NCBI GenBank assembly: GCA_027625915.1
Contig: JANTQA010000036.1
Span: 2,351,501 to 2,415,500, forward strand
Reading direction: 5' to 3'
Source: Anaeramoeba flamelloides
Lineage: Eukaryota; Metamonada; Anaeramoebidae
Length of the DNA stretch: 64,000 nucleotides
Shown here in pieces: positions 1 to 10,990 of the stretch. The notes beneath the pieces were generated by a model. It was given only the letters and a program-made list of their open reading frames with translations, made no database searches and had not been told where the DNA came from. Positions within the stretch are counted from its first letter, which is position 1, and every line of letters begins with the position of its first letter. A program made the position numbers and the translations under genes.

Positions 1-379
1 AAAATATATGTTCTTGATGATTCTTTGAATTTGATTTCGTTTTTTCATTAAATCTTTTTCTTTTCAATTTTTGTTGGATTGGATTATTTTTTTGATAAAA
101 GTCAATTAAATATTCTAAAGCTTTACTATTATTGTTAAAATCATAAAGTTTTTGGAAAGAATTAAATTTATTAGAAACGGCAAATGTAATTGTTAACCTT
201 TTTTATCCTTCATGTACTTTAATTTTGATTTTTGGATATTACTCTTTTGATTTATCATTTTGGAATTTTACAAAAAATGATTTTTCGGGCACGAAATTCC
301 TTTTATACTCAAACCAAAGCTTTTCGGGTAGAAACATTACTATTAAATTAATAAGAAACCAAACAAAATTTTCATACAT
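1..379 (-). CDS. Unrecognised gene, 5' part, runs off left edge
   Basis: Reading leftwards from the ATG at 379, the frame encodes a hydrophobic start (FVWFLINLIVMFLPEKLWF) and then a coding-like stretch including FNSFQKLYDF and KALEYLIDFYQKN, followed by a Lys/Asn-rich segment at the window edge. Two in-frame TAA codons fall inside a 45-nt segment that begins gtaata and ends aaaaag. Removing it as a short GT-AG intron (about 188-232) joins KSKE to LTITFA in frame and removes both stops. If that intron is real this is a live two-exon gene start; if not, it is a decayed fragment. A later Met at 337 is another possible start. I do not recognise the family. A MITE sits just upstream at 419-595. 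Confidence 0.4.
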
Positions 380-418
380 CACCCCCAAAACAATTTCAAA
401 ATCTCAAGAATTAACATA

Positions 419-595
419 CTGATATTTGAATTCTAAATGGGAAAGAATTTTCACTTCCTTTTCTATATTTTTTTTAAAAAAATATAGTTCTCAAAGAAAT
501 TAGGTTACAATTTGAGGTTCTCGATCATACTTCTCTTAAAAAAGAGAAATTAAAAATGAAGTGAAAAAAACTCCCATTTATTTTTCAAATACCAT
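419..595. mobile_element. Family III MITE, copy a (TA-flanked, ~175 bp)
   Basis: Terminal inverted repeats: one end reads ctgatatttgaattctaaat, the other end in reverse complement reads tggtatttgaaaaataaatg. Next inside each end is a cacttc block. TA flanks both sides (417-418 and 596-597). Other copies lie at 4474-4638, 15276-15447, 19242-19406 and 24091-24346. There is no coding capacity, so this is a non-autonomous Tc1/mariner-like element by TA target preference (inference). Confidence 0.75.
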
Positions 596-643
596 TATAT
601 CATCAATGTCCACAATTCGAAAAGGAGAATCACGATATATTTA

Positions 644-840
644 CAGTCAGTTTCACTTTTAAGGCACAAACTTTCAACGAAATTTAAGGCACAAAAAAAT
701 CTCAAATTAAGGCACAAAATTTGGAATTTTTTTTTTTACAATTTATTTTTACTAGAATTTGAATTTTGTGCTTTAATTTGAGATTTTTTTTGTGCCTTAA
801 ATTTCGTTGAAAGTTTGTGCCTTAAAAGTGAAACTGACTG
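644..840. mobile_element. Family I MITE, copy a (near-palindromic, 197 bp)
   Basis: The element starts CAGTCAGTTTCACTTTTAAG and ends with its inverse, with arms of about 70 bp around a short T-rich loop, flanked by TA at 642-643 and 841-842. Inside each arm the block 'aaggcacaaa' recurs. It would fold into one long hairpin. The CAGT terminus and TA duplication fit the Tc1/mariner superfamily. Copies b and c are at 2606-2802 and 36963-37158. Confidence 0.85.
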
Positions 841-842
841 TA

Positions 843-1480
843 AGACTTTACTTCTTTTCTGAATTCAAGTCTTGAAATTGTACTTTTATCTTGGGTTTTA
901 ATTTTTGAAAGGTTGAATTTATGATTTAATCCATTCACTCTTCAATTAAGAGTACAGTGTAAGGAATTCTCTGAAATGGTAAAAAAAAATATAGCAATTT
1001 TTTTATCCAAGCTTTGATCGAATTTAAAAAATCTTTGCAATTGATCTATCGGCATAAAAAAGAAAAATTAGAACGTCCAAGAAAATATTCTATAGAATGA
1101 AATCTCAACTCTCAATTTAAATCTTTGTGAATTATTATTATGAATAAAACTGTTTACTATTTTCAAAGGGTAACTCTATCGATCTATATAAGAGATCTAG
1201 AACATTTTTTAACCTTTTTTTTTTTATTTATCTAACGAGGGATTTTTTTCCCAAGAAAATTCTTAAAATCCTTATATTGTAAAATCTTGATAGTATGCAA
1301 TATAACCCCAAATAAGATCAAATAGAATTTAATTAGTTCAGTACTTAAAGCAAACAATCTGTTAAAAATTGAATAAATTTAAATATTTGTGAAAATAGAA
1401 CAAGAAAAAATATGATTTTTTTTTTTTTCATATTTTCTTTTCTTAATAATAATACCATTAACAAATCATTGCAAAATGTT
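843..1480. other. Intergenic, nothing recognised
   Basis: AT-rich sequence between a MITE and a LINE fragment. No reading frame, RNA gene or repeat could be supported here. Confidence 0.5.
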
Positions 1481-1484
1481 TGAA

Positions 1485-2470
1485 TATGATTTAATTTTAG
1501 TTATTAAAGGGGATATAAATAAAATAAATAAAAAATTAATATTAATAAATCAAATAATTATTAAATTTGGATTAAAACTTAATAAGAATAAAATTGAAAT
1601 ATCACAAGATTTATGCAAGAAGAAATATTTTTGAATTTATTTGGAAATATTTCACATTTAGTATATAATCTGAAATTGTAAAGATAATTAGTAACAGTTC
1701 TAAAAAATTATTTAATAATAATTCACTCACAAATAATTTGAAAATTAGATTATTTAAATCTTTTATATTAAGTCAGTTGACATATGGGTTAGAAATATAT
1801 AACAATAGAAAAAAACCTAAATTATTTATATTCCAGGATTAACACATGTATTACCGAAATATACAAAATAAACTGAAATAGACCAATTCATTTTTATAAA
1901 ACAGAATTTAAATTCATTTATTTGCCAATTTAAGGAAATAACAAAAAAATTAAATCCAAAAATAAATAAAGAAATTTTATCTCTACCTTATTTGGAAAAA
2001 TTAATAAAATTTAATCAGTGAATAAACAATAAAATCAATTGGAATTCAAAAGATTTAATTGAATTGAAAGAAGAACTATATAAGTACACATTTAACGATT
2101 TTTTGAATTCTACCAGTTAAAAAGTACAAGAATGTTTTAAAATAATCAAAAAAAATAAAAAATATTTATTAATCAAAAATATTTAGGTTATCTATCAAGT
2201 TCAACGATTCTAATATTTAGCGCGTTTACTAACTGTTTAAATAGAAATTGCATATAATTAATAAAAAACCAAATACATTTTATCTTTTAAGTTTAAAATA
2301 TCAACATAAAGAGCTAATATAAAATATTGATCACTTTTTATGGTTTTTTTATTCATAAACATGGGATATATTAATATTTTTAAATAAATTAAGAATTATT
2401 TTTAAATTAAATAATTTAAAAATATGACAGTTTGAAATTATTTTCATTAATTTATAATCGCGAAGTCTAT
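1485..2470 (+). mobile_element. Dead LINE (non-LTR retrotransposon) fragment, 3' half
   Basis: Conceptual translation across frames gives reverse-transcriptase palm/thumb-like text: FGLKLNKNKIEI, then LRLFKSFILSQLTYGLEIY-like sequence (the LINE thumb motif LSqLtYGleI), and near the end a DHFLW block matching the C-terminal zinc-knuckle region of the LINE at 8076-8294. Many stops and shifts interrupt it. It lacks the 5' half and the catalytic YADD region. Confidence 0.65.
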
Positions 2471-2605
2471 GATTTTAAACTAGATTTACTTAAAGAAAAT
2501 TTATGTAAAAAGGTACTGAGAGTGTAATTTTCACTTCTCACTCATTAAATAAAAAAGAAAAGAAAAAAGAAAAGAAAGAGTGATTTTTTTTCTTTTTTTG
2601 GAATA

Positions 2606-2802
2606 CAGTGAGTTCCACTTTTAAGACGCAATCTTTCAACGAAATTTAAGGTACAAAAAAATCTCAAATTCAAGCACAAAATATAAATTCTAGTAAAATT
2701 ATTTGTGAAAAAAATAAATTCCAAAATATGTGCCTTAATCTGAGATTTTTATTGTACCTTAAATTTCGTTTAAAGTTTGTGTCTTAAAAGTGGAACTGAC
2801 TG
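2606..2802. mobile_element. Family I MITE, copy b
   Basis: Same near-palindrome as 644-840, with TA at 2604-2605 and 2803-2804. The right end reads gtggaactgactg, while the left end has one changed base in the first CAGTCAG. Arms are more diverged than in copy a. Confidence 0.85.
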
Positions 2803-2837
2803 TATTTTTTATCATTTTAATTTTTTTTCAATATTTG

Positions 2838-2841
<4 letters not shown>

Positions 2842-2870
<29 letters not shown>
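2842..2870. repeat. (AT)n microsatellite
   Basis: About 14 AT units. Similar tracts lie at 3362-3391, 9827-9856, 27689-27714 and 51541-51565. Confidence 0.95.
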
Positions 2871-2872
<2 letters not shown>

Positions 2873-2874
2873 CT

Positions 2875-3359
2875 AGTTATTTCGGCAAATTGTTTTAAGA
2901 ATTATTCCTTTTTTTTTCATTAATGTTCAATATATAGTTCATTATGTTTCTAACTTATTTCTAAAAAATAAATAGCCCAAAAATAGGTGTTTTTTCAAAA
3001 GCAAGACATTTTGAAAAGGGTATATTCAAATCTTAATTAGTTCAATAGCTATCTTTACTGAATTACATAAAATTATCATTATTTTGAAAAAAATAATGAT
3101 AAAATGATGTATAACGGGAATTTAATTTGTAGTTTTCGCTAACTTTAATTTTTAAAAATTTATTTTTTCATGTGGTTTAGTATTGGAATAAATAAATGAG
3201 AATTAATAATAACTTCCTTTTATCGAGTTTTCCCCTAAAAATAAAATTTTATTAGAAGTTTTTTGTTATTGGGGACCTTTATTTGAAAAGGGGAAATGTA
3301 AAATATTGTGAAAATTTTACCTCGTTAATCATTTTAATATCAGTAGTTCATTGTTTATA

Positions 3360-3393
<34 letters not shown>

Positions 3394-4470
3394 CTTTTAA
3401 AGGTTTAAAATATTTAAATAGAAAACCATTACTATATGTCAAATAATCTGTCTTTTTATGTTTTATTATTTTTTAATAATAAATGTACTTTTTGAAATTT
3501 TCTTGCAATAATTCTTTTTTTTTTTTGTGCTTTAACGTTGAGGGTGAGTATTTGAAATAATTTGGTTTTTGTAATACAAGTTTTAAATTCCTTCTAGGAT
3601 TGTAATGATGTAGTGTTTAAATTTGATATATTCTTGGTTTTTTTTTTACATATTGAATAGAAAATATTTATAAAAAAGGTTTCAGGGAAGATTAAAAAGA
3701 AAAAAAATCAAAAAAAAATATTAACTTTTTCAGTTTTGAGAAGTTTTTTCGGTTCTTTTAAAAAAGGTAATTTTTCAAGATAAATATTCCCCGATATAGG
3801 TAATTAATTTAAAGTTTTCTATTTTATCAAAAACACCGAAAAATACTAATAATAATTACCAATATTTTGACAAAAAGTAAACACCCATTTAATAAAAATA
3901 ATAATAAATAATAATAAATAATTTTGATAACATTTAAATTCAAAAAAAAAAAACAAATTGATCAGAAAATACCTGTTATTGAATATACCAAAATAAAATT
4001 TAATCATTTTTCGTTGCTGTATATTGAAGATTGATATATTTTTATTACTTTATTTATTTAAATGAATCATAATTTTTGAAAGAAATTTTAAAATTAAATT
4101 AAGAAGAAAGAATCAAAAATTGATTCAAAATAGAAAGTAAAAAAATACATCCATATTTTTTTCTTTTATTTTGAGTTTTTAAATATTTTTGAAAAATAAT
4201 AATTGATTTTAACTTATGAACTATTTGTTATAATTAAGTATAAAACGATTAAACAAATCAAACAAATTTATAAAATAAATGAAGGGTTAGAATTTATAAA
4301 TGGGCTAATGATCGATTAATTTTCAAATTATTACAAACATTTTTAATTCAAATATTTTCGCTTTTTTATTTGTTTTGAATTTCCATAAATTTAAGTATTA
4401 TTTTTTTGTATTGAAAGAAAGGAGTAATTAAAGAAAAATCATAGCAATAAAATAAAAAAAGACAAGAAAA
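2875..4470. other. Intergenic, only simple repeats seen
   Basis: AT-rich DNA with an (AT)n tract at 3362-3391 and several T or A runs. No gene or dispersed repeat could be supported. Confidence 0.5.
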
Positions 4471-4473
4471 ATA

Positions 4474-4638
4474 CTTGTATTTGAATTATAAATGATATAT
4501 AATTTACACTTCATTTTTGATATTTTTCTTTTGCGAATACAGTTCTCAAAGTAGTAAGTTGTAATTTGTCGCTCAATATAAAAAAGGAAATTGAAAAAGG
4601 AAGTGAAAATTTTTTCCCATTTAGAATTTAAATACCAG
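4474..4638. mobile_element. Family III MITE, copy b
   Basis: Ends cttgtatttgaattataaat and (reverse complement) ctggtatttaaattctaaat, flanked by TA at 4472-4473 and 4639-4640. The internal 'gttctcaaag' block is shared with copies a and c. Confidence 0.75.
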
Positions 4639-4704
4639 TAATTAAATTATTAATATAAAAAATAATAATATCATTTACATAACCAAATTAAAAACTGTTC
4701 TCTC

Positions 4705-4893
4705 TTGTCATTGGGTTTTTTTTAATTTTAGAAATCAAAAGAAAATTTCTGAAATTTTCTTTTTATTTCAAAAAGTAAAAAAAATCGCAGTTAAGTTTCT
4801 TTGATTTAAAAGAATTGAGTAAAATCTTTGATTTTTCTCTATTCGTTTGAATTCTGGAAAGCCTATGCACTTGATGGCACTTGAAGACACGTT
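4705..4893. repeat. Hairpin-module repeat, locus 1 (modules A+B)
   Basis: Module A is a hairpin whose arms read gggttttttttaatttt / aaaagtaaaaaaaatc around a gaaaattt-centred palindrome. Module B is a second hairpin with arms like tttaaaagaattgagtaaaa and ttcgtttgaattctgg. It is followed by spaced 'gcacttga' units. The family recurs at seven other loci in the window (see 7356, 7731, 8310, 32250, 43589, 50990 and 58706). A short reading frame here on the minus strand is only the repeat. Confidence 0.7.
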
Positions 4894-5305
4894 CCCAGAA
4901 ACCACAGATTTGGCAAAGACCTCAATAAAAAGGTTATCAATAATAAATAAAAATTCCACAATCTGTGATTAATAAAATTTAAAAAATATAGCAAATCAAA
5001 TTAAAAAAAATATTTTTTATAGTTTGCCATTCACATTTAAGCGTTTTTTTTTTGATGTAAACAAACATTTAAATAAATGTCCGAATTTGGGAATTGAAAT
5101 AAAATAAAAAAATATTGGAAATTCAAAAATGATCAGTTCCTTTTCAAAAGCAAAGAAAAAAAATTTTGAAATGGTGTTCAAAAAAAAATAGTTCTATTTA
5201 AAAATTTGAAACCATTTTTTGAAAACGTTTTTCAAACTGTTTGTTTTCTCTTTTTCAAAATGAATTTGGAATATAATTTTTTTTTTTCGTTGTTTTTGAT
5301 TTTCT

Positions 5306-6037
5306 TCAATTGTTTTCTACATTTTGTTTATTTGAATTTGTAACATACCTGCCTTCCCTTTCCAAGGATTTTTCTGATAATTTCCATGCCGGAAAGAATC
5401 CCCCATTATTATTTTTTTTTAATTTAGGGTTTGGTTTTGTTTGTGATTTTAAGCCGAGTGATGTGTACCCCATGTCATACAACACACAATACTTGACTTG
5501 GTTTTGTCTGATATACTCCCAGACGTTAGAGTAATGCCATTGCATAATTGGACTGATCCTCATGGCCTCTGGCCAGTCTCCATCCGTGGGTGCAAAAATG
5601 TCCTGCTTTCTTCCTTTCAGATCTGCAACTCTGGTGCCAATAAAGATTGCTTTTCTTGAAGGGTTATTTTTTAAAATTTGGATAAAGCCTCGCTTTAACG
5701 AATTTGTAGTCAATTTTTTATAGTTGAGGAAGCCATACTGGTTTATGGAAGTTTCAACAAATTGCTCCATTTCTTCAAAATCGTCTTCGTTGTGCAAATA
5801 AAAAACAAAGATCTCCTTTAACTTTTCCGGGTTGGTAAGGTTTGTTGGGATCTTCCCAGTTGCGATCGAATGTAGCAGATCTAGAATTGTTAAGCAGTCC
5901 TTGCCCCCATTATAACTTAGGGACAGCCCTTCGTATCCATACCTTGTCACAGCTTCTTCAATTATTGAAACGCTCTTGCTTAACTTTGTATGTAAATTCT
6001 TGCATTTGCCTTCTTTTGGTTGTTGATCAAGAAACAT
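5306..6037 (-). CDS. FAD synthase (FMN adenylyltransferase), PAPS-reductase fold
   Basis: The 243-residue protein is intronless and looks intact. It belongs to the eukaryotic FAD1-type family, which transfers AMP from ATP to FMN to make FAD (EC 2.7.7.2), normally in the cytosol. Visible motifs in order: the pyrophosphate-binding loop SYNGGKDC (41-48), GTRVADLKGR (134-143), FAPTDGDWPEAMRISPI (148-164), the W-x-Y-x-x-VWEY segment (167-175), the LYDMGYTSLG block (186-195) and FFPAWKL...EREGR near the C-terminus (214-230). All match conserved blocks of single-domain FAD synthases in the right order and spacing. There is no fused riboflavin kinase or MoaB-like domain, as in yeast Fad1. The coding sequence is visibly richer in G+C than its flanks. 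The start is the only upstream Met in frame and gives the expected length. Confidence 0.92.
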   Translation of the reverse strand: MFLDQQPKEGKCKNLHTKLSKSVSIIEEAVTRYGYEGLSLSYNGGKDCLTILDLLHSIATGKIPTNLTNPEKLKEIFVFYLHNEDDFEEMEQFVETSINQYGFLNYKKLTTNSLKRGFIQILKNNPSRKAIFIGTRVADLKGRKQDIFAPTDGDWPEAMRISPIMQWHYSNVWEYIRQNQVKYCVLYDMGYTSLGLKSQTKPNPKLKKNNNGGFFPAWKLSEKSLEREGRYVTNSNKQNVENN

Positions 6038-7355
6038 TTTGAGGATAAGGTTGTTTTTGTAAAACTGGGTGGAAAGAAAATTTTGGTGTTTGTCAAGGTT
6101 TTTTTGGGTTGGAATTTAAAAAGAACAATAATAGTTTAAAGATTAGAAGATGGAAAAATAAATAATGATTAATTGACGACAAAAGATTTTTTTACACTAA
6201 AAAGGATTAAAGTCTGTGTTAAAGAATAAAGAGAAGAGGCTTATGTTTAAGCTTTTCTCTGCCTTTTGTCGACAGGGAAATTTGAATCTTTTTTCTTTTT
6301 GTAATTTGTGATTATTTTTGTTCTTTATATTTTCAAACTCTTTTATTTTTAGATAGTGAATACATAACAAAGATGATCTTTTTTGTTGAGTGAATTAAAA
6401 ATTACTCTCACCTTAAAATTGAATACATTTCTCAAGTTATTTTTCTTCTTTCTTAAAAGTAGAAAAAACAGTTCTTGTTTTGTGAAAATGAACAAAAAAA
6501 AAATTTAATCATTTTTTCGAAAAAGTTCACACTTAGGAATTAAATTAGAACGAATTATTTCTCGAGTAAAAAAGTCAAGTTACAGAATATCTAATAAGTC
6601 AATAATTTTGATCTTTTTGAAGATATTTCTTATTTAATCTGTTGAATTGATTTTTTCAATTTTTTTTATTTATTCTGCAGAAGCTTTCATAGATAATGAT
6701 TAGTAAGTTCAAACAAAAGAAAAGAAAAACCATTGGTAACAATTTTGAAGTTCATTAAGATTTTCAAATCGAAACACAAATGTTCTGGGTCTGGAGAAAA
6801 CTTTTTGTGGTTATTAAAGGAACTTTTTCAAGATATAAGAATAAATTAGTTTTGCTTTGGCTTATCATCTTATTAAACAAAAATATACAAGATAACAATC
6901 AAGAATTTCAAGTTCATAAGGAAATAAACACCTTAAAGCCAATTTTTTCACTTTTTATGATTATTCAATTGGATCAGTAAATAACTTTTTTTGCTTTGAA
7001 GTGTTTAGTTAATTTTTATTATTCAAATGAACCTCATTAAAAAACATTTTTTTTTCGTCAGAAGTGAAAAATTTCATATTAGAATGCTAACTTGAATTGT
7101 TTGAGCTACTTTTTAAAATGTTAATGGGTTTACCCTGTGTTAAAACCTTGAAATACTATCTTAGTATATAATTTTATATTAAAAAAAAATTTGATGAATT
7201 GTTTTCTAGAAGGAACTTTGAATACTCAAAATCAAACAAAACCAAAACTAAATAAAGAATACAGTTATCTGACCTTGTTAGGAAATATATGAAAAAAATG
7301 GAATTGTTTTTTTTTTATTGTAATTTAAGTGAGAAGTTTAAAAATCCTCTTATTT
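6038..7355. other. Intergenic 5' of FAD synthase, nothing recognised
   Basis: AT-rich DNA. A 66-codon frame at 6780-6980 (+) has no family resemblance and is probably chance. No RNA gene was seen. Confidence 0.5.
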
Positions 7356-7540
7356 GCCGTTAGGTTTTTTTTTAATTTGAGAAATAAACAGAAAATTTTT
7401 GTAAATTTTTGGTTTATTTCTTAAATTAAAAAAACCACCTTTAACTTTTCCAGAATTTAAAATAATTGAGTTAAATCTTTGATTTTTCTCCATTCTTTTA
7501 AATTCTGGAAAAGCTAGGCACTCTTCGGCACTCTTGTAAT
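7356..7540. repeat. Hairpin-module repeat, locus 2 (A+B)
   Basis: Begins gccgttaggttttttttt, with a module A palindrome around gaaataaacagaaaattt and its inverse, then module B with ttccagaatttaaaataatt and its inverse ending attctggaaaagctaggcac. Ends with two cactct-type units. Same order as loci 1 and 3. Confidence 0.8.
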
Positions 7541-7730
7541 TAGGAAACTTGAATTTAGAAATTTTTTAAAAGATTTAAATAAAGGTTTATTATCTTCAAG
7601 ATCCAATAAAGATATTGAATCTTGGTTATTAATAATATTTTCAATATTATTATTATTTATATTAATTGAAAAATTATTTTTTTTTTTATTTTTTTTATTT
7701 TGGATGGTGGAAATTATTTTTCTCTCACAG

Positions 7731-7930
7731 CCGTTAGGTTTTTTTTAATTTCGGAAATAAAAAGAAAATTTTAATAAATTTTAGGTTTATTTCTCAAATT
7801 AAAAAAAAAACCACTGTTAGATATTCTAGGGTTTTCCATAATTTAAAAGAATTGAGCAAAATAATTGATTTTCCTTGATTCTTATGAATTCTGGAAAAGC
7901 TAGGCACTCTACAGCACTCTATGGCACTTT
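7731..7930. repeat. Hairpin-module repeat, locus 3 (A+B)
   Basis: Begins ccgttaggttttttttaatt, contains both hairpins, and ends ggaaaagctaggcactctac followed by agcactctatggcactttcc. It lies just past the 3' end of the LINE copy at 8076-9170. The 66-codon minus frame over it is a repeat artefact. Confidence 0.8.
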
Positions 7931-8075
7931 CCCAAATTTGTAAATTTTTGTTTAGAAATTTTAAAAAAAGAATCATAAAAAATTTATTGATCATTTATTA
8001 ATGATAAAATAAATAATGAGTCTTTTTTTCAAATAATATCAAGAAAATTATTCTTGAATTACTTATTATTTTTGT

Positions 8076-9170
8076 TTATTTGAAATAATTCCTGAATCCA
8101 AAATATTGGATTTTTCTGTGGTATGGACAGTCCCAAAGAAAATGATATATATCTTCTATTATTTCCCGATTAGAATGATTTTTACATAAGTTACAGAATT
8201 TTGTTTTTACCATATTTTTATCATAAAATGATGAAAATCTGTTGAGATAATTTGTGAAATTTCTTAATTTTAAAATGGAAGTTGAGCCCTTCAATTTTAA
8301 CTATTTTTTCGCTGTTAGGTTTTTTGTAATTTCAAAGTAATGGGTAAAAACAAAGATTTGACTCAATTCTTTTGAATTCTGGAAAACTGAACGACATTTT
8401 AAATTAGACTACCTTTTTGTTTTGATTAATTCGGTAATGTTCTAATTCTAATAAATATTTAGGGTTCCAGTTAATATTTTCGACTTCTTTTTCTTTAAAT
8501 GGGAAGCAGGTTTATAAGTTTATCTTATCCTTGAATTTTTAATTTTTGAATTAATTTAAAATTTCTTTTATATATTGTTATTCTTGTAAAATCAATTTAA
8601 CTTCAGTTTTATAGATAAGTCTTCGTTAATGTGGATTTTTTAATAATTTTTCTGTAATTTTTTTTATCAATCCCAATATCATTTTTTTCGAAATCTGATT
8701 CTGTGAAGTCAAATATTTCAAACCCAGATAATATTTGAAAATATGTAATTCCTCTTTAAAGAATTAAAATTCTAACCCATAAGAAAAATTCATTTCTTTA
8801 AAAATATGAAGAACTTTTTTAAAATTGAAATCGACTTGATTAAAGTTGAATTTGAGATGGGTTATTTTGTCTAACTAAACCCCAAGATATAAATTTTCCT
8901 TGGTATTAAGATTTTTTTAGTTTTATATTCATTTACATTCATGTCAAAATCAAAAATTGGAATTGTTCGCTTCTGATATTCGAATCTAATTTTGATTGAA
9001 CTTTCTCTAGAAATTAATAAGGAATATTGCAAGTTTGACCAAATAAAAACCCTGGGATCCTAAAAAATCTTCAGAACTATCATTCTATATTAAAAAATTT
9101 TGTGAAATAATTACTATTTAAACAGATGTACTTAAAATGAAGGTTTTGGGTCAGCAATTATTTTAACTGA
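8076..9170 (-). mobile_element. Dead LINE fragment, RT thumb to C-terminal zinc knuckle
   Basis: The last 72 codons (8294 to 8076) are still open and contain CNLCKNHSNREIIEDIYHFLWDC, cited here only in part: CNLC, then H, then FLWDCPYH. This is the Cys/His zinc-knuckle found at the C-terminus of many LINE ORF2 proteins. Further up the strand, in broken frames, are LYLGV-LDK, FKEMNFSYGLEF and NINWNPKYLLELE, matching the region between RT motifs and thumb. A hairpin module (8310-8396) has inserted between the two parts. Several stops and shifts make it inactive. Confidence 0.75.
8310..8396. repeat. Hairpin-module repeat, locus 4 (half A + half B, inside LINE)
   Basis: A shortened copy: cgctgttaggttttttgtaa at one side and tcttttgaattctggaaaac at the other. 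It interrupts the minus-strand LINE, so this copy arrived after the LINE or recombined into it. Confidence 0.65.
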
Positions 9171-9499
9171 AGAGAATTAAAAATATCGAATAAATTTAAT
9201 GATATTTATTATCTTGAGTGTTCTTGTCATTTTCCATTAGTTAATAATGTAAATAATTATTACTCAAATAATTGGTATGTATCCTTGGTGTAAATGTTCC
9301 ATCAACCTATAAACCAAAAAAAATATATATCTATTGAGTTAATCACTTCTTAAATTTCTTTCTTTTTAATTGTATTTTTCAAATTGATTGTTTTCTTGAA
9401 GGATCTTATAAAAATCCAATCGCCTTTTCATAATTTTAAAATAAATTTAAATTAAAAATTTTTAACATATTTAAAAGAGTCCTAAACAATTAAAATAAT

Positions 9500-9822
9500 A
9501 TAATTTCATTGAAATTGAAATAAATTTTGATTACTTGTAAAATATGAAAATAATTTTTTCATCTTTAAGTTTTTGATTTACATTTCATTTTTTGAATTAC
9601 TTAACTTGGAAAGTTCGATCAGTTATTTTTTTGATATGCTAATATTGGGTTAAAGTTGGGTTCTTCAAAATAGAAGAACTCTAATAAAATTGATTGGTAG
9701 TATCTGAACATTTGATCGATCAGTAATTGTTAATAGAATTTAAACAAATTTACCAATTCATTATTTTATAAATCTCCAAAATTTCCAAAATAGTTTATAA
9801 CACCCTTGAATTATTTTTATTG

Positions 9823-9864
<42 letters not shown>

Positions 9865-10990
9865 TTTTTCATATTTCATTTACAAATAATTATTAATAAC
9901 CCAATTAGTGAATGATTTTTATCTGGTATTTCTTCGAGAATTGTTGAAATTAGATTTTTTTTTACAAAAATTGAATTTTGGTTTGTAAAATATTTTGAAT
10001 TTGTATGAATTTATAATTACTTGATAATTTATAAAGTATTAAATTACAATTAATTTTCAATACTGCTTTAAAAGTTATTATCCGTTTTTTTTATTGATTT
10101 CTACTTTGAGAACACCACTATTCCAAATAATTACTTATTTTTCAATGTTGGTTTGGGGTTCATGAAAAAAAAAAATAAAAATGATAAATAACCTTTTTAA
10201 AGGTTCAAAAGAATAATTACTATTAATTTTTTAATTTGTAAATCTCTCCAATAATGAAAATTTAAAGATTAAAAGGGTAATATAAAAAGTTAATTTTGAT
10301 TTTATTGTTTATTTATCATTTGTTACATTATTGAGTTAATTTCGTGAAAATATTATAATAAAATTTTCATAAAAAAAAAATTAGTTATTATAATTTCGAA
10401 ATAATATTATATTTTTTATTTATCAAAATTAAAAATAATTTACTTATAAATAGATTTGATATTTTTAACCGATAACAACAAAAAGTGACTGATTATTTTA
10501 TTACTTACATATAAGTTGATAAAAGAAAAATATTCCAATGAATATATATCTAAACTCTTATTCAAAATTTTTAACACACCAAAATTCAATTTTTGTAAAA
10601 TCAATCTAATTAAATCCATTCAAAAAGAAATACCAAATTAAAACCATTTGTTAATTGTAATTTTAACACTTGTTTATAAATTACAATGCTTACATCACAA
10701 ACAATAACTAACTATCGATACTAATAAAGTATCAGTGTAACAAATTTTTTGGAGATGAGAAAAATATAAAAATACATTTGTAATTTTATTAAAATTCCAA
10801 TAACAATCGTTGATTGATCAAATGTTTAGATACAATCACCAAATTTTATTTGAGTTCTTCAGTTTTGAAATTCTCAACTTTTAGCTCATATCAAACAATT
10901 AAAAAAATAATATTATTTAACGAAACAAGTTACGTAATTCAAAAATTGGAATGAAAAAAAATCTATATACGATGAAAAAATGATTAACCT
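9500..10990. repeat. 1.5-kb foldback element with ~450-bp diverged inverted arms
   Basis: The left arm (about 9500-10010), read in reverse complement, matches the right arm (about 10555-10990): both contain accaaaattcaatttttgta, an agaaataccaaat-like block, a gatcgatcaaatgtt / gattgatcaaatgtt block followed by agatac, and an aagt(t)a(c)gtaattcaaaaa block. Arms are clearly diverged, with many small gaps. A third, same-strand copy of one arm lies at 27930-28350. The spacer (10010-10555) has no open frame. It could be an old foldback transposon or two inverted copies of one dispersed repeat. Confidence 0.6.

Noticed and set aside
4768-4959. Minus-strand frames at 4768-4959 and 7794-7994
   Set aside because: Both are translations of the hairpin-module repeat, similar to each other only because the repeat is shared.
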